From: CALJDF01 sp038121105
GTDB lineage: Bacteria; Pseudomonadota; Alphaproteobacteria; SHVP01
Reading direction: 5' to 3'
Length of the DNA stretch: 64,000 bases
Assembly: GCA_038121105.1 (NCBI GenBank)
Contig: JAYONB010000013.1
Location: 6,211-70,210, forward strand
Part shown: piece by piece, positions 1 to 7,642 of the stretch
How positions within the stretch are numbered: the stretch's first letter is position 1
How the letters are laid out: each line of letters starts with the position of its first letter
Translations under genes and position numbers: made by a program
Notes under the pieces: generated by a model
Database searches by the model: none
The model's input: only the letters and a program-made list of their open reading frames with translations
Told to the model about the DNA's origin: nothing

Positions 1-1
1 C

Positions 2-928
2 TTAATCGACGCCGGCCACACCGTGACGATAATCGACAACTTCTCGACCGGGCGGCCGGACAACGTCGCGCATGTGGCCGACCGGATCACGACCATCGAG
101 GCCGATATCGCGGCGCCAGGATCCTGGGTCCGTGCGTTCGAAGGCGCCGACTGGGTCATCCACCTTGCCGCCCTCGCCGACATTGTGCCCTCGATCCAAA
201 ATCCAGACGGCTACTTCCGTGCCAACGTCGACGGCACTTTCAATGTGCTTCAGGCGGCACGGGCCGCGGGGGTAAAGAGGTTTGTCTACGCGGCTTCTTC
301 CTCCTGCTACGGCATTCCCGATTCATACCCAACAGCCGAGACCGCGGAAATGCGGCCGCAGTATCCGTACGCGCTGACGAAGCGCCTCGGCGAGGAACTG
401 GTCATGCACTGGGCGCAGGTCTATGACATCCCGGCGGTGTCGCTTCGTTTTTTCAATGTGTATGGCCCCCGATCGCGCACGTCGGGTACCTATGGCGCGA
501 TGTTCGGCGTGTTTTTGGCGCAAAAGCTCGCACAGCAGCCCTTTACCGTTGTTGGAGACGGGACCCAGACGCGCGACTTCACCTACGTGACCGACATTGC
601 GGAGGCCGTTTATGCGGCCGCCGCCAGCCAGGTTTCCGGCGAGATCATGAACGTCGGGTCGGGTGCCACGGTGTCGGTCAACCGGGTGGTCGAATTGTTG
701 GGGGGCGAGGTTACCTATGTGCCAAAGCGCCCGGGCGAACCGGATCAGACGTTTGCGGATATTTCGAAGGTGCGGGCACTCCTTGGGTGGTCGCCCAAGG
801 TCGGTATCGAAGAGGGCGTCGGTCGTCTCCTAGAACATATCGACTATTGGCGGGAGGCACCGGTCTGGGACCCCGACTCGATTGCCGAGGCCACCAAAGA
901 CTGGTTCAAGTATCTGGGGAAGAACTAG
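2..928 (+). CDS. NAD-dependent sugar epimerase/dehydratase, 5' end cut by window edge
   Basis: This is an extended short-chain dehydrogenase of the UDP-glucose 4-epimerase/dehydratase type, which acts on nucleotide sugars in the cytoplasm. The frame is open from base 2, so the true start and the GxxGxxG nucleotide loop lie before the window; the GTG at 23 is internal to the Rossmann fold. A Ser-rich stretch followed by YPYALTK gives the catalytic Ser and Tyr-x-x-x-Lys (Tyr codon at about 368). NVYGPRS and the C-terminal RPGEP region are typical of sugar epimerases. It ends 2 bases before a sugar isomerase and so belongs to a surface-polysaccharide operon. The exact sugar substrate cannot be told from sequence. 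Confidence 0.85.
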   Translation, partial: LIDAGHTVTIIDNFSTGRPDNVAHVADRITTIEADIAAPGSWVRAFEGADWVIHLAALADIVPSIQNPDGYFRANVDGTFNVLQAARAAGVKRFVYAASSSCYGIPDSYPTAETAEMRPQYPYALTKRLGEELVMHWAQVYDIPAVSLRFFNVYGPRSRTSGTYGAMFGVFLAQKLAQQPFTVVGDGTQTRDFTYVTDIAEAVYAAAASQVSGEIMNVGSGATVSVNRVVELLGGEVTYVPKRPGEPDQTFADISKVRALLGWSPKVGIEEGVGRLLEHIDYWREAPVWDPDSIAEATKDWFKYLGKN

Positions 929-930
929 TC

Positions 931-1506
931 ATGGCGACCTCCTATCTTGAGCGAGCGTTTGAAGAGCACCAGGAGGTGGCGGCGGCAACGCTACCGGCCA
1001 TCATGCCATCCTTCGATCGACTACTCGCAGCCTGTGTCGGTGCAATTCGATCCGGCGGCAAGATCATATTGTTCGGCAACGGCGGGAGCGCCGCGGATGC
1101 GCAGCATCTCGCGACCGAACTCACCGTTCGCTTTATTAAAAACCGTGCGCCCATCGCAGCAATTGCGTTGACGACAGATACTTCCGCGTTAACCGCGATC
1201 GGCAACGACCTTGGTTTCGATCAGTTATTTGCGCGTCAGATTCAGGCGCTCGGTCGCGCGGGGGATGTGGCGATCGGCATTTCGACGTCGGGTCGGTCTC
1301 CCAATGTCATCGCGGCCTTAAGGTCGGCGAAGGACATGGGTATCGTGCCGGCGGCATTTGGCGGTGGAGATGGGGGCGACATGGTCGGGCTGGCCGACCC
1401 GTTGCTCCTTATTCCATCGACAACCACTGCCCGCATTCAAGAGATGCATATCGCGGTTGGACAAATGCTCTGCGGCGCACTGGAAATCGAACTCGATCTC
1501 GTATGA
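931..1506 (+). CDS. gmhA: SIS-domain phosphosugar isomerase, GmhA-like (sedoheptulose-7-phosphate isomerase family)
   Basis: The predicted 191-residue protein matches the length of GmhA, which converts sedoheptulose 7-phosphate to D-glycero-D-manno-heptose 7-phosphate for LPS or S-layer heptose. The ATG at 931 directly follows the preceding stop and matches family length; the frame is open further upstream but that part overlaps the epimerase. GNGGSAADAQHL (residues 49-60) and STSGRSPN (119-125) are the SIS phosphosugar motifs. His59, Glu63 and Gln170 fit three of the four metal ligands of E. coli GmhA. The fourth position, a His in the reference enzymes as I recall them, appears to be Gln178 here. 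The stop overlaps the waaA start by 4 bases, suggesting coupled translation. Confidence 0.85.
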   Translation: MATSYLERAFEEHQEVAAATLPAIMPSFDRLLAACVGAIRSGGKIILFGNGGSAADAQHLATELTVRFIKNRAPIAAIALTTDTSALTAIGNDLGFDQLFARQIQALGRAGDVAIGISTSGRSPNVIAALRSAKDMGIVPAAFGGGDGGDMVGLADPLLLIPSTTTARIQEMHIAVGQMLCGALEIELDLV

Positions 1507-2798
1507 CGTTGACCACCACGCTCGGGTTCGCGTCGTACCGCATTGCCGGTTTGTTGGCCGGTCCGATCGTCCGGCGCAAACTGCGGGACAGAGTGGCGAG
1601 AGGTAAGGAAGACCCGGCCCGCCTGAGCGAGCGGTTTGGGGTTGCTTCTGCGCCCCGCCCGAGCGGGCCCTTGATTTGGATTCATGCTGCGTCGGTCGGT
1701 GAGTCTCTAGCGGCATTGCAGTTGATTGATGCGGTGCACGCCCGTTATCCCGAGTTCGATTTCCTGGTGACGAGCGGCACTGTGACCTCGGCGACGATTA
1801 TGCAGGAACGACTGCCGTCGTTTGCCGTCCATCAGTACGCCCCGGTCGATATCCCCATGGTCACGCGCCGATTTCTCAACTACTGGCGGCCCGAACTTGC
1901 GCTCCTCCTAGAGTCCGAGTTCTGGCCGAACATATTGCTTGATCTTGATCGTCGGGCCATTCCTCGGGTGTTGATCAACGGTCGGGTATCGCCGGAGTCG
2001 CATCGCCGCTGGCTCTCCATTCAACCGATCATTGCAAAGCTCTTGGCAGGGTTCGAATTTTGCCTGGCGCAATCGGATCGCGACGCGCAATTCCTTGGCG
2101 AACTTGGCGCACCAAACGTGGTCGCGACGGGCAACATCAAGGATAGCGCCGAACCGCTTGCGGTCGATGCGGAACAACTAGAGGCGCTGTCCGCGACGGT
2201 GGGCGATCGACCGCTTTGGGTTGCGGCGAGCACGCATTCCGGCGAGGAGGATGCGGTCGCTCGTACACACCAAGCGCTGCATGCGCGTTTTCCGGACTTG
2301 CTGACGATTATCGTGCCGCGCCACCCCGATCGGGGCGCCGACATTCAATACGAGCTCGAGGAGCTCGGACTTGCTGTCGGTCGGCGCAGCGCCGGAGATG
2401 CCCTGGGCCCCGACACGACGATCTATGTGGCGGATACTTTGGGGGAACTGGGCCTTTGGTACCGCCTTGCACCGATCGTTTTTGTCGGCAAATCGCTGGT
2501 TGGGACAGGCGGCCAAAATCCGCTTGAGCCCGCGCGGCTTGGGTGTGCGCTGATTTTTGGGCCGTCAATGTCCAATTTCGAGCAAATTTCCGAGGAATTG
2601 CTATCCTGTGGGGCAGCGCGTCGGATTGCCGACCAGGAAGGACTCGTGACCGCTTTGACCGACCTTCTTGGCCAACCGGATGTGATGGATGAAATGGCGC
2701 GCGCGGGATTGAACTATGGCGCAACAGGGGGAAAAGCACTTGCGCGCACGATGGTGCAATTGGACCCATTGCTTGAAGCTGCTCGGAAGGCCCGGTGA
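1503..2798 (+). CDS. waaA: 3-deoxy-D-manno-octulosonic acid (Kdo) transferase
   Basis: WaaA/KdtA adds Kdo from CMP-Kdo to lipid A precursor at the inner membrane, the first step of LPS core assembly. The 431-residue length is normal. The N-terminus has a hydrophobic stretch, then the family signature IHAASVGES (about residues 60-68), VTSGTVTSA and the ESEFWPN motif. The C-terminal glycosyltransferase half carries GGQNPLEPA, the family's donor-binding signature. The start overlaps the GmhA-like stop in an ATGA. Its place between heptose and undecaprenyl-phosphate sugar genes supports an LPS assembly role. Confidence 0.95.
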   Translation: MTLTTTLGFASYRIAGLLAGPIVRRKLRDRVARGKEDPARLSERFGVASAPRPSGPLIWIHAASVGESLAALQLIDAVHARYPEFDFLVTSGTVTSATIMQERLPSFAVHQYAPVDIPMVTRRFLNYWRPELALLLESEFWPNILLDLDRRAIPRVLINGRVSPESHRRWLSIQPIIAKLLAGFEFCLAQSDRDAQFLGELGAPNVVATGNIKDSAEPLAVDAEQLEALSATVGDRPLWVAASTHSGEEDAVARTHQALHARFPDLLTIIVPRHPDRGADIQYELEELGLAVGRRSAGDALGPDTTIYVADTLGELGLWYRLAPIVFVGKSLVGTGGQNPLEPARLGCALIFGPSMSNFEQISEELLSCGAARRIADQEGLVTALTDLLGQPDVMDEMARAGLNYGATGGKALARTMVQLDPLLEAARKAR

Positions 2799-2835
2799 GT
2801 GAAACATCTGCAGGCCTGGTCGGCGTGGTGAATTC

Positions 2836-3861
2836 ATGGTGATCGCCTATCTCCTCGCGGGATTGTTTGCGCTAATGGTCTGCGCCTTTGGGCCGGCGAT
2901 CGGGCAACGCCTCGGCGTCATGGACATGCCTGACGGTCGGCGGAAACTGCATGCATCGCCGACCCCACTAGTCGGGGGAATCGCGGTCTTGGTACCGCCG
3001 GTTGTTGTCGGCGTGGTTCAGTCGGTGGGCTCGGCGTGGTACCCGCTCTACCTTTGTTTGGCCGCGTTGACGGCGTTCTTTGTCGCCCTTGGGTATCTCG
3101 ACGATCGACGCCACATCCGTGCGGTGCTGCGTCTCGTGATCTCGGTGGTTGCGGTTGGGTTGGCTCTTTGGTTGGTCCCGGGTTTGTCGATCACTGTCCT
3201 GAGTTTCAGTTTTGGCGAGTTGGTCCCTCCGGTCATTCTGGGACCTTGGATTGGGATGGCGTTCAGTATCTTGTGCCTGGTAGGTCTGCAGAACGCAGCC
3301 AACATGGCGGATGGCAAGAACGGTCTGGTCATTGGCATTTCGCTCATCTGGACGATCTTGTTGTTTGCTCATGCGCCCGACCACCTTGACCCCTTTTTGA
3401 TCGCTCTCACCGTGACGCTGGCGGTGGCACTTGCCTTTAATTTGTCGGGCAAGGTATTCCTCGGCGATGCTGGCACCTACGGACTGAGTGTGATCATCGG
3501 CATGCTCGCGCTGTACGGCTATAACGTGGGATTTGCGACCTTTCCTGCCGATGCCGTCGCGCTGATGTTCCTCATTCCGGTCGTCGATACGTTGCGCTTG
3601 ATCGTCGCGCGCGGGATCAAGGGCCGTTCACCGTTCTCGCCGGATCGCGAGCATCTCCACCATATCCTTTTGTCATTGGTGCCGTGGCATTGGGCGCTCA
3701 CCGTGTATCTGGCGTTGGTCGGCGTCCCGAGTTTGGTGGCGCGCTATAACGTTGAATGGACAGGTGGTTTAGCCGTGGCGGCGCTGACGGTTTACGCGCT
3801 CATCGTGAGCCAAAAATACCGCAGCGTCGGGGTGCCTGCGTCCGGGGGAGAGCAGGCCTAG
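2836..3861 (+). CDS. WecA/MraY-family undecaprenyl-phosphate sugar-1-phosphate transferase
   Basis: This polytopic membrane protein of 341 residues transfers a sugar 1-phosphate from a UDP-sugar to undecaprenyl phosphate, the initiating step for O-antigen or other glycans. About ten hydrophobic helices are visible. Family motifs are the Asp pair in LGYLDDRR (about residue 92), NAANMADGKNGL (about 154), FLGDAG (about 208) and the HLHHILL histidine motif (about 273), which favours WecA-type over MraY. The DGKNGL loop has Lys where DGxDGL is common. It is the last gene of the rightward polysaccharide run and converges on the NusG-like gene only 2 bases away. Confidence 0.85.
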   Translation: MVIAYLLAGLFALMVCAFGPAIGQRLGVMDMPDGRRKLHASPTPLVGGIAVLVPPVVVGVVQSVGSAWYPLYLCLAALTAFFVALGYLDDRRHIRAVLRLVISVVAVGLALWLVPGLSITVLSFSFGELVPPVILGPWIGMAFSILCLVGLQNAANMADGKNGLVIGISLIWTILLFAHAPDHLDPFLIALTVTLAVALAFNLSGKVFLGDAGTYGLSVIIGMLALYGYNVGFATFPADAVALMFLIPVVDTLRLIVARGIKGRSPFSPDREHLHHILLSLVPWHWALTVYLALVGVPSLVARYNVEWTGGLAVAALTVYALIVSQKYRSVGVPASGGEQA

Positions 3862-3863
3862 CT

Positions 3864-4367
3864 CTAGGCGGGCTCGGGTGCGACGTCGGCAGCGGAAACT
3901 TTGGTGCGAACCTTCCGACCCAGTAAATCGATCAGGATGACCACCCGCTGGGCATCGTCACGGCATTCGAAGATGCCAAGATGGTCCCGCAATGAGCCGG
4001 ACACGATTCGCACCGATTGACCGGGGGCGAGGGGACTGCGGCCAAGCTCGACATAACCGTTATTGCCCTCGCGCGCACGTATTTCTTCAATGAGGTGGTT
4101 CGGGACGGTGGGGTAGCTGTGACCCATCCGAACCAGATCGACGACGCCCTGTGCGGTTGCGGCGTGGGTCGCTGCGAAGGTCTGTCCGGGCGCGGCCCTG
4201 ACGAAGAGGTACCGAGGAAACAGCGGTCGAACCACGAGATCGGTGCGACGAGCGTGCCGCCTCTCGCGCTGGTATTGCGGCAGATAGACTTCGAAACCGC
4301 GTTCCCAGAGATTGCTTTGCGCCCAACGTTCTTTGCCGGGCTGGGTATAGGCGGCAAACCAGCTCAA
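3864..4367 (-). CDS. NusG/RfaH-like transcription elongation factor, TTG start
   Basis: The 167-residue protein has an N-terminal NGN domain (WFAAYTQPGKE at the start, VRPLFPRYLFV in the middle) and a C-terminal KOW motif (GQSVRIVSGSLRDHLG, about residues 110-125). Specialised NusG paralogues such as RfaH bind RNA polymerase and stop early termination in long polysaccharide operons. The chosen start is the TTG at 4367: it is preceded by AAGGAG at the right spacing, gives the normal NGN N-terminus, and overlaps the regulator's stop as TTGA. The longer open frame up to 4613 lies inside the regulator gene. Location beside an LPS cluster argues for the specialised role rather than housekeeping NusG. 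Confidence 0.85.
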   Translation of the reverse strand: MSWFAAYTQPGKERWAQSNLWERGFEVYLPQYQRERRHARRTDLVVRPLFPRYLFVRAAPGQTFAATHAATAQGVVDLVRMGHSYPTVPNHLIEEIRAREGNNGYVELGRSPLAPGQSVRIVSGSLRDHLGIFECRDDAQRVVILIDLLGRKVRTKVSAADVAPEPA

Positions 4368-4996
4368 GGCGCGGCTCCTTGGCTTTGCGCTTGGGTCTGA
4401 ACCCGCAGCATTTTTGGTGTGAAAACAGGAACTTGGTCGGTGCGGGCGACGATCGCGTCGTAGGTCTCCTGACCCGTGCGGGTGTCGGTCACGATGATGC
4501 CATCGACCGCGGATACCGCGCTGAGGTCTGACACCAACGGGATGCCTAAAAAGCTCGGTTCGTTTCCGGTATCGATCACAGCAGCAATTTCCAGCGGGTA
4601 TTGGCCGGCACATAACAAAGCGATCTCGGCAAGTTCGCTCCGTCCGGCGAGCGCGACGCGCTTGATGCCGGATTTTTCCGCTAACTCGAACAACTCATCC
4701 AGTTCGTTTCGTGCCTGACGGTAAAAGCTGAAAGATGATTTCAAGTACCTCGCGGTTAGCCTGCTCTTTTCGGAAAACCCTTTCGGCGTGAGGTAGTAGG
4801 CGTATCGATTAGGCGGCGCCTGGGTGGCTTTGATCCAGCCCCGTTTCATGCAGCGTTTGACATAGGCGTTGGTCAAACCCAAGGCGATTCCGAGATCCCG
4901 GGCTAGGCTGCGCTGGGAGTGTTGTTCATTGGCCTCGACAGCGCTCAGCAGGTCCAGGGTGACCTCTTGCTCTAGTTTTGTAAGGGGGTCGGCCAT
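4364..4996 (-). CDS. Winged-helix regulator with C-terminal Rossmann-like domain
   Basis: A 210-residue protein. Residues about 1-75 form a MarR-like winged helix, resembling EPS-associated regulators (RSLARDLGIALGLTNAYVKRC is the helix-turn-helix region). Residues about 105-195 look like a small Rossmann or CoA-binding-type domain (KRVALAGRSELAEIA, then VIDTG and DGIIVTD), similar to fold segments in sugar-modifying enzymes. A nucleotide-sugar or cofactor sensor is therefore a reasonable inference, but no ligand is proven. It is co-transcribed with the NusG/RfaH-like gene through a TTGA overlap. Two palindromes lie just upstream of its ATG, consistent with autoregulation. Confidence 0.8.
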   Translation of the reverse strand: MADPLTKLEQEVTLDLLSAVEANEQHSQRSLARDLGIALGLTNAYVKRCMKRGWIKATQAPPNRYAYYLTPKGFSEKSRLTARYLKSSFSFYRQARNELDELFELAEKSGIKRVALAGRSELAEIALLCAGQYPLEIAAVIDTGNEPSFLGIPLVSDLSAVSAVDGIIVTDTRTGQETYDAIVARTDQVPVFTPKMLRVQTQAQSQGAAP

Positions 4997-5011
4997 GGCG
5001 CCCGGAACGTC

Positions 5012-5050
5012 GTTCAGTTAATGAACACAATAGCGTTCATACCTTGAACG
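5012..5050. promoter_or_regulatory. Tandem palindromic operator, two copies of GTTCA-N5-TGAAC
   Basis: GTTCAgttaaTGAAC (5012-5026) and GTTCAtaccTTGAAC (5035-5049) share identical 5-base arms and 5-base spacers. Their centres are 23 bases apart, about two helical turns. The second has extra outer C/G pairing (5034, 5050). A partial copy, GAACgtcGTTC, sits at 5005-5015. The sites lie between the divergent winged-helix regulator (start 4996) and the histidine kinase gene (start 5106). Binding by the adjacent regulator is an inference. Confidence 0.65.
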
Positions 5051-5105
5051 TCAAGATGATGGTATAGTTCCAGCGGCTATCAGTACGTGGCGGGAGTATC
5101 GACGG

Positions 5106-7061
5106 ATGGGATTCGGTCGGCGGTTGCTGGGGAAGGACGGGGGCTCTGAGGGCGGCCTCAATCTAGATGCGCTCAGCGCCGCGTTGGACGAGGTGCCGGC
5201 CGGTTTCGCCTATTTCGACCCCGAAGACCGGTTGGTGTCGTGCAATCCCGCCTTCCGGGAGGTGTTCGAGTCAGGCGATGATCCGATTCCGGTGGGTGCC
5301 AAATATGCCGTCGTTTTTCGGGCAGCGGCGGTCAAAGGCCGAATTGATGGCGTGCGGCACGACGAAGGAGGCTGGCTTGAGGAGCGCCTAAAAGCGCACG
5401 ATGCAGATACCAGTCACTTCACGCTGACGCTAAGGACGGGTCGGGTGTTCGAGGTCGACGAACGTCGCTTGCCCGATCGCAGCACCGCGATGACCTTGCT
5501 GGACGTCACCGACTATGAGCGGCGCGACGCGGCGAGCAGCACCAACGAGCAAAAAGCCCGAGCCATGCTCGACAGCGTCTTTGACGGGGTCTTGACGATC
5601 GGCGCGGACGGGGTCGTCGACAGCGCCAACGCCCGCGCCGCTGGCATTTTCGGACGCGCGACCGAAATGATTATCGGCAACACCATCTCCCTCCTGGTGC
5701 CTGACGTACCGCTCGCAGACCTTCTGGACGCCGACGCGATGGGATCGATCCGGGAATTCCGCGGTCAAAAGGCTGACGGCGAGGCGCTCAATTTGGATAT
5801 TGCGATCAGTGAGCTACCGGACACATGGTCGTTGCAGGATCGGCGGCGGCAGTCTCGAAAGACCTACGTCGCAACCATTCGCGACGTGACCGAACAACGC
5901 GCTCTGGCGCGCCAACTCCAACAGGCGCAGCGCATGGATGCCATCGGCACGCTGGCGGGTGGCATTGCCCACGACTTCAACAACATTCTGTCGATCATTA
6001 TGGGATACGGGGCACTCATTCAGCAGGATCTGGGCGAGGGCACCGAAACACGGGAAAACGCCGACATGGTGGTTCAGGCGGCGCGACGCGCTCGCGAACT
6101 GGTCGAGCAGATTCTTACCTTCAGCCGCCACAGCGACGAGCAGGCAAAGACCCCGTTCGACCCCAAGCCGGTGGTCAAAGAGGTTCTGAAGCTCATGCGC
6201 TCGACGGTACCTGCGACGATCGACATTTCTCAGGAGATCACCGCGCATGAGGGGCGATTGGTCGGCGACGTTTCGCAGCTCCATCAGATCATCATGAACC
6301 TTTGCACAAATGCGGTTCACGCGATGGGCTCGGGGCCGGGGCGCCTCACGGTCTCCCTGACGGACACCCACTTGGATGGACCGGAGGCGGTCGCTTGGGG
6401 CGTGGCGCCGGGCGCCTACTGGCACTTTGATGTTGCCGACACGGGCGACGGTATCGCGGCGGATGTCCTGGACCGCGTGTTCGAACCGTTCTTCACGACG
6501 AAGGAACGCGGTCAGGGAACGGGGCTGGGTCTTGCCGTAGTGCACGGAATCGTGACTGACCACGGGGGGGTGGTGCGGGTCGAGAGCCCGCCTGGTGAGG
6601 GTGCCCGGTTTCATGTCCTGCTGCCGCTGACTTCGCTCGAAGCGTCCGCCGCTGCGCCAACCGCCAATGATCCTGCGCCCACCGGGAACGGGCAAATATT
6701 GTTGGTGGACGACGAAGACCTAATTGTGCGGATGGGCCAAAAAATGCTGAGCCGGCTTGGTTACACCGTTGTCGGCGCGACCGATGCCGAGGAGGCGCTT
6801 GAGACGTTTCGGGCCAACCCGGAGGCCTTTGATCTTCTGATGACGGATCAAACCATGCCCGGGCTCACCGGCGATGCCTTGATCCGCGAGGTGCGGCGCA
6901 TTCGGCCTGCCTTGCCGGTGGTCTTATGTACTGGCTATAGCCAGGTTATGGACTCGGAAAAGGCCAAGGAAATGGGGATCGATGCGTTCGTGATGAAGCC
7001 GCTGGAAGGCGATCAAGTCGGGCAAATCGTTTCCCAGGTATTGGCGGCGCATCGATCGTGA
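5106..7061 (+). CDS. PAS-domain hybrid histidine kinase with C-terminal receiver
   Basis: This 651-residue soluble sensor kinase has an N-terminal PAS-like domain (about 20-130, ALDEVPAGFAYFDPEDRL), a second PAS (about 150-260), HisKA with phospho-accepting His289 in GGIAHDFNNILS, a HATPase domain (N-box IIMNLCTNAVHAM, then GDGI and GTGLGLAVVHGI) and a receiver domain (about 530-648) with Asp581 in LLMTDQTMPG. No transmembrane segment is visible, so it probably senses a cytoplasmic signal. The GGIAHDFNN motif belongs to the group of PAS hybrid kinases common in alphaproteobacteria. It is divergent from the polysaccharide regulator; its output partner is not in the window. Confidence 0.92.
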   Translation: MGFGRRLLGKDGGSEGGLNLDALSAALDEVPAGFAYFDPEDRLVSCNPAFREVFESGDDPIPVGAKYAVVFRAAAVKGRIDGVRHDEGGWLEERLKAHDADTSHFTLTLRTGRVFEVDERRLPDRSTAMTLLDVTDYERRDAASSTNEQKARAMLDSVFDGVLTIGADGVVDSANARAAGIFGRATEMIIGNTISLLVPDVPLADLLDADAMGSIREFRGQKADGEALNLDIAISELPDTWSLQDRRRQSRKTYVATIRDVTEQRALARQLQQAQRMDAIGTLAGGIAHDFNNILSIIMGYGALIQQDLGEGTETRENADMVVQAARRARELVEQILTFSRHSDEQAKTPFDPKPVVKEVLKLMRSTVPATIDISQEITAHEGRLVGDVSQLHQIIMNLCTNAVHAMGSGPGRLTVSLTDTHLDGPEAVAWGVAPGAYWHFDVADTGDGIAADVLDRVFEPFFTTKERGQGTGLGLAVVHGIVTDHGGVVRVESPPGEGARFHVLLPLTSLEASAAAPTANDPAPTGNGQILLVDDEDLIVRMGQKMLSRLGYTVVGATDAEEALETFRANPEAFDLLMTDQTMPGLTGDALIREVRRIRPALPVVLCTGYSQVMDSEKAKEMGIDAFVMKPLEGDQVGQIVSQVLAAHRS

Positions 7062-7104
7062 GGTGTTGCGGGTTGCCGTCATTCCCAATATCGTGCGCCG
7101 CCGT

Positions 7105-7178
7105 TGGGGCGTGGCCAAGTGGTAAGGCAACGGGTTTTGGTCCCGTGATCGCAGGTTCGATCCCTGCCGCCCCAGCCA
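7105..7178 (+). tRNA. tRNA-Gln (anticodon TTG)
   Basis: A full cloverleaf can be read. The 7-base acceptor arm TGGGGCG (7105-7111) pairs with CGCCCCA (7168-7174), followed by discriminator G and an encoded CCA (7176-7178). The anticodon stem ACGGG/CCCGT encloses loop TTTTGGT with anticodon TTG. The T-arm GCAGG-TTCGATC-CCTGC is intact. Confidence 0.95.
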
Positions 7179-7222
7179 GCTTTCCGTTCTCCGGTCGTGG
7201 CCCGCGCCACCAAGGAGGATAG

Positions 7223-7633
7223 GTGGACGCGGTCTTTCAGAGCTTTCTCGTCGGTTTTCCGGTCTTTGTGGCGCACTTTGCGCTGACTGTTGCCCTGCTG
7301 GGCGTCGGGTTGGCGCTCTACGTCGTGATTACCCCGCACCACGAAATGCGGTTGATCCGGGCTGGCAATACTGCGGCGGCGGTCTCGCTGGGTGGCGTTC
7401 TCTTGGGGCTCGGGCTCCCGTTGGCGGTCAGCATGGCGAACAGCGTCACGCTTTTCGACATTTTGATCTGGGGCGTGGTGTCGTTGGTCATCCAACTCGC
7501 GACGTTCTTTGCCATCGATGCGCTACTTCGCGGTTTGCCCAAGCGCATCGAACAAGGCGAGGTCGCTTCGGCGATCTTTCTCGCGGGTGCGAAGCTTGCG
7601 GTGGCCATGGTGATGGCGGCGGCGCTGACCTAG
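7223..7633 (+). CDS. DUF350 (UPF0719, YjfL-type) inner membrane protein
   Basis: A 136-residue protein with about four hydrophobic helices; the repeated pattern of small residues (AVSLGGVLLGLGLPLA) followed by FDILIWG is characteristic of DUF350 proteins, for which I know of no established function. The GTG at 7223 is preceded by an AAGGAGG ribosome site and is preferred. It starts about 45 bases after tRNA-Gln and is followed 9 bases later by a membrane-anchored protease, so the two are probably one transcript. Confidence 0.8.
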   Translation: MDAVFQSFLVGFPVFVAHFALTVALLGVGLALYVVITPHHEMRLIRAGNTAAAVSLGGVLLGLGLPLAVSMANSVTLFDILIWGVVSLVIQLATFFAIDALLRGLPKRIEQGEVASAIFLAGAKLAVAMVMAAALT

Positions 7634-7642
7634 GCGGAATCG

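Noticed and set aside
787..1506. A longer form of the GmhA-like protein
   Set aside because: The extra 48 residues lie inside the epimerase gene and are not part of the SIS family; ATG 931 fits better.
3856..3869. Perfect palindrome GCCTAG-CT-CTAGGC across two convergent stops
   Set aside because: Both genes happen to end in an Ala codon plus TAG, which creates the palindrome. It is too short and lacks T runs for a terminator.
5005..5050. LexA sites in the regulator-kinase spacer
   Set aside because: The GTTC and GAAC elements are arranged as inverted repeats with 5-base gaps, not as direct repeats with 7-base gaps.
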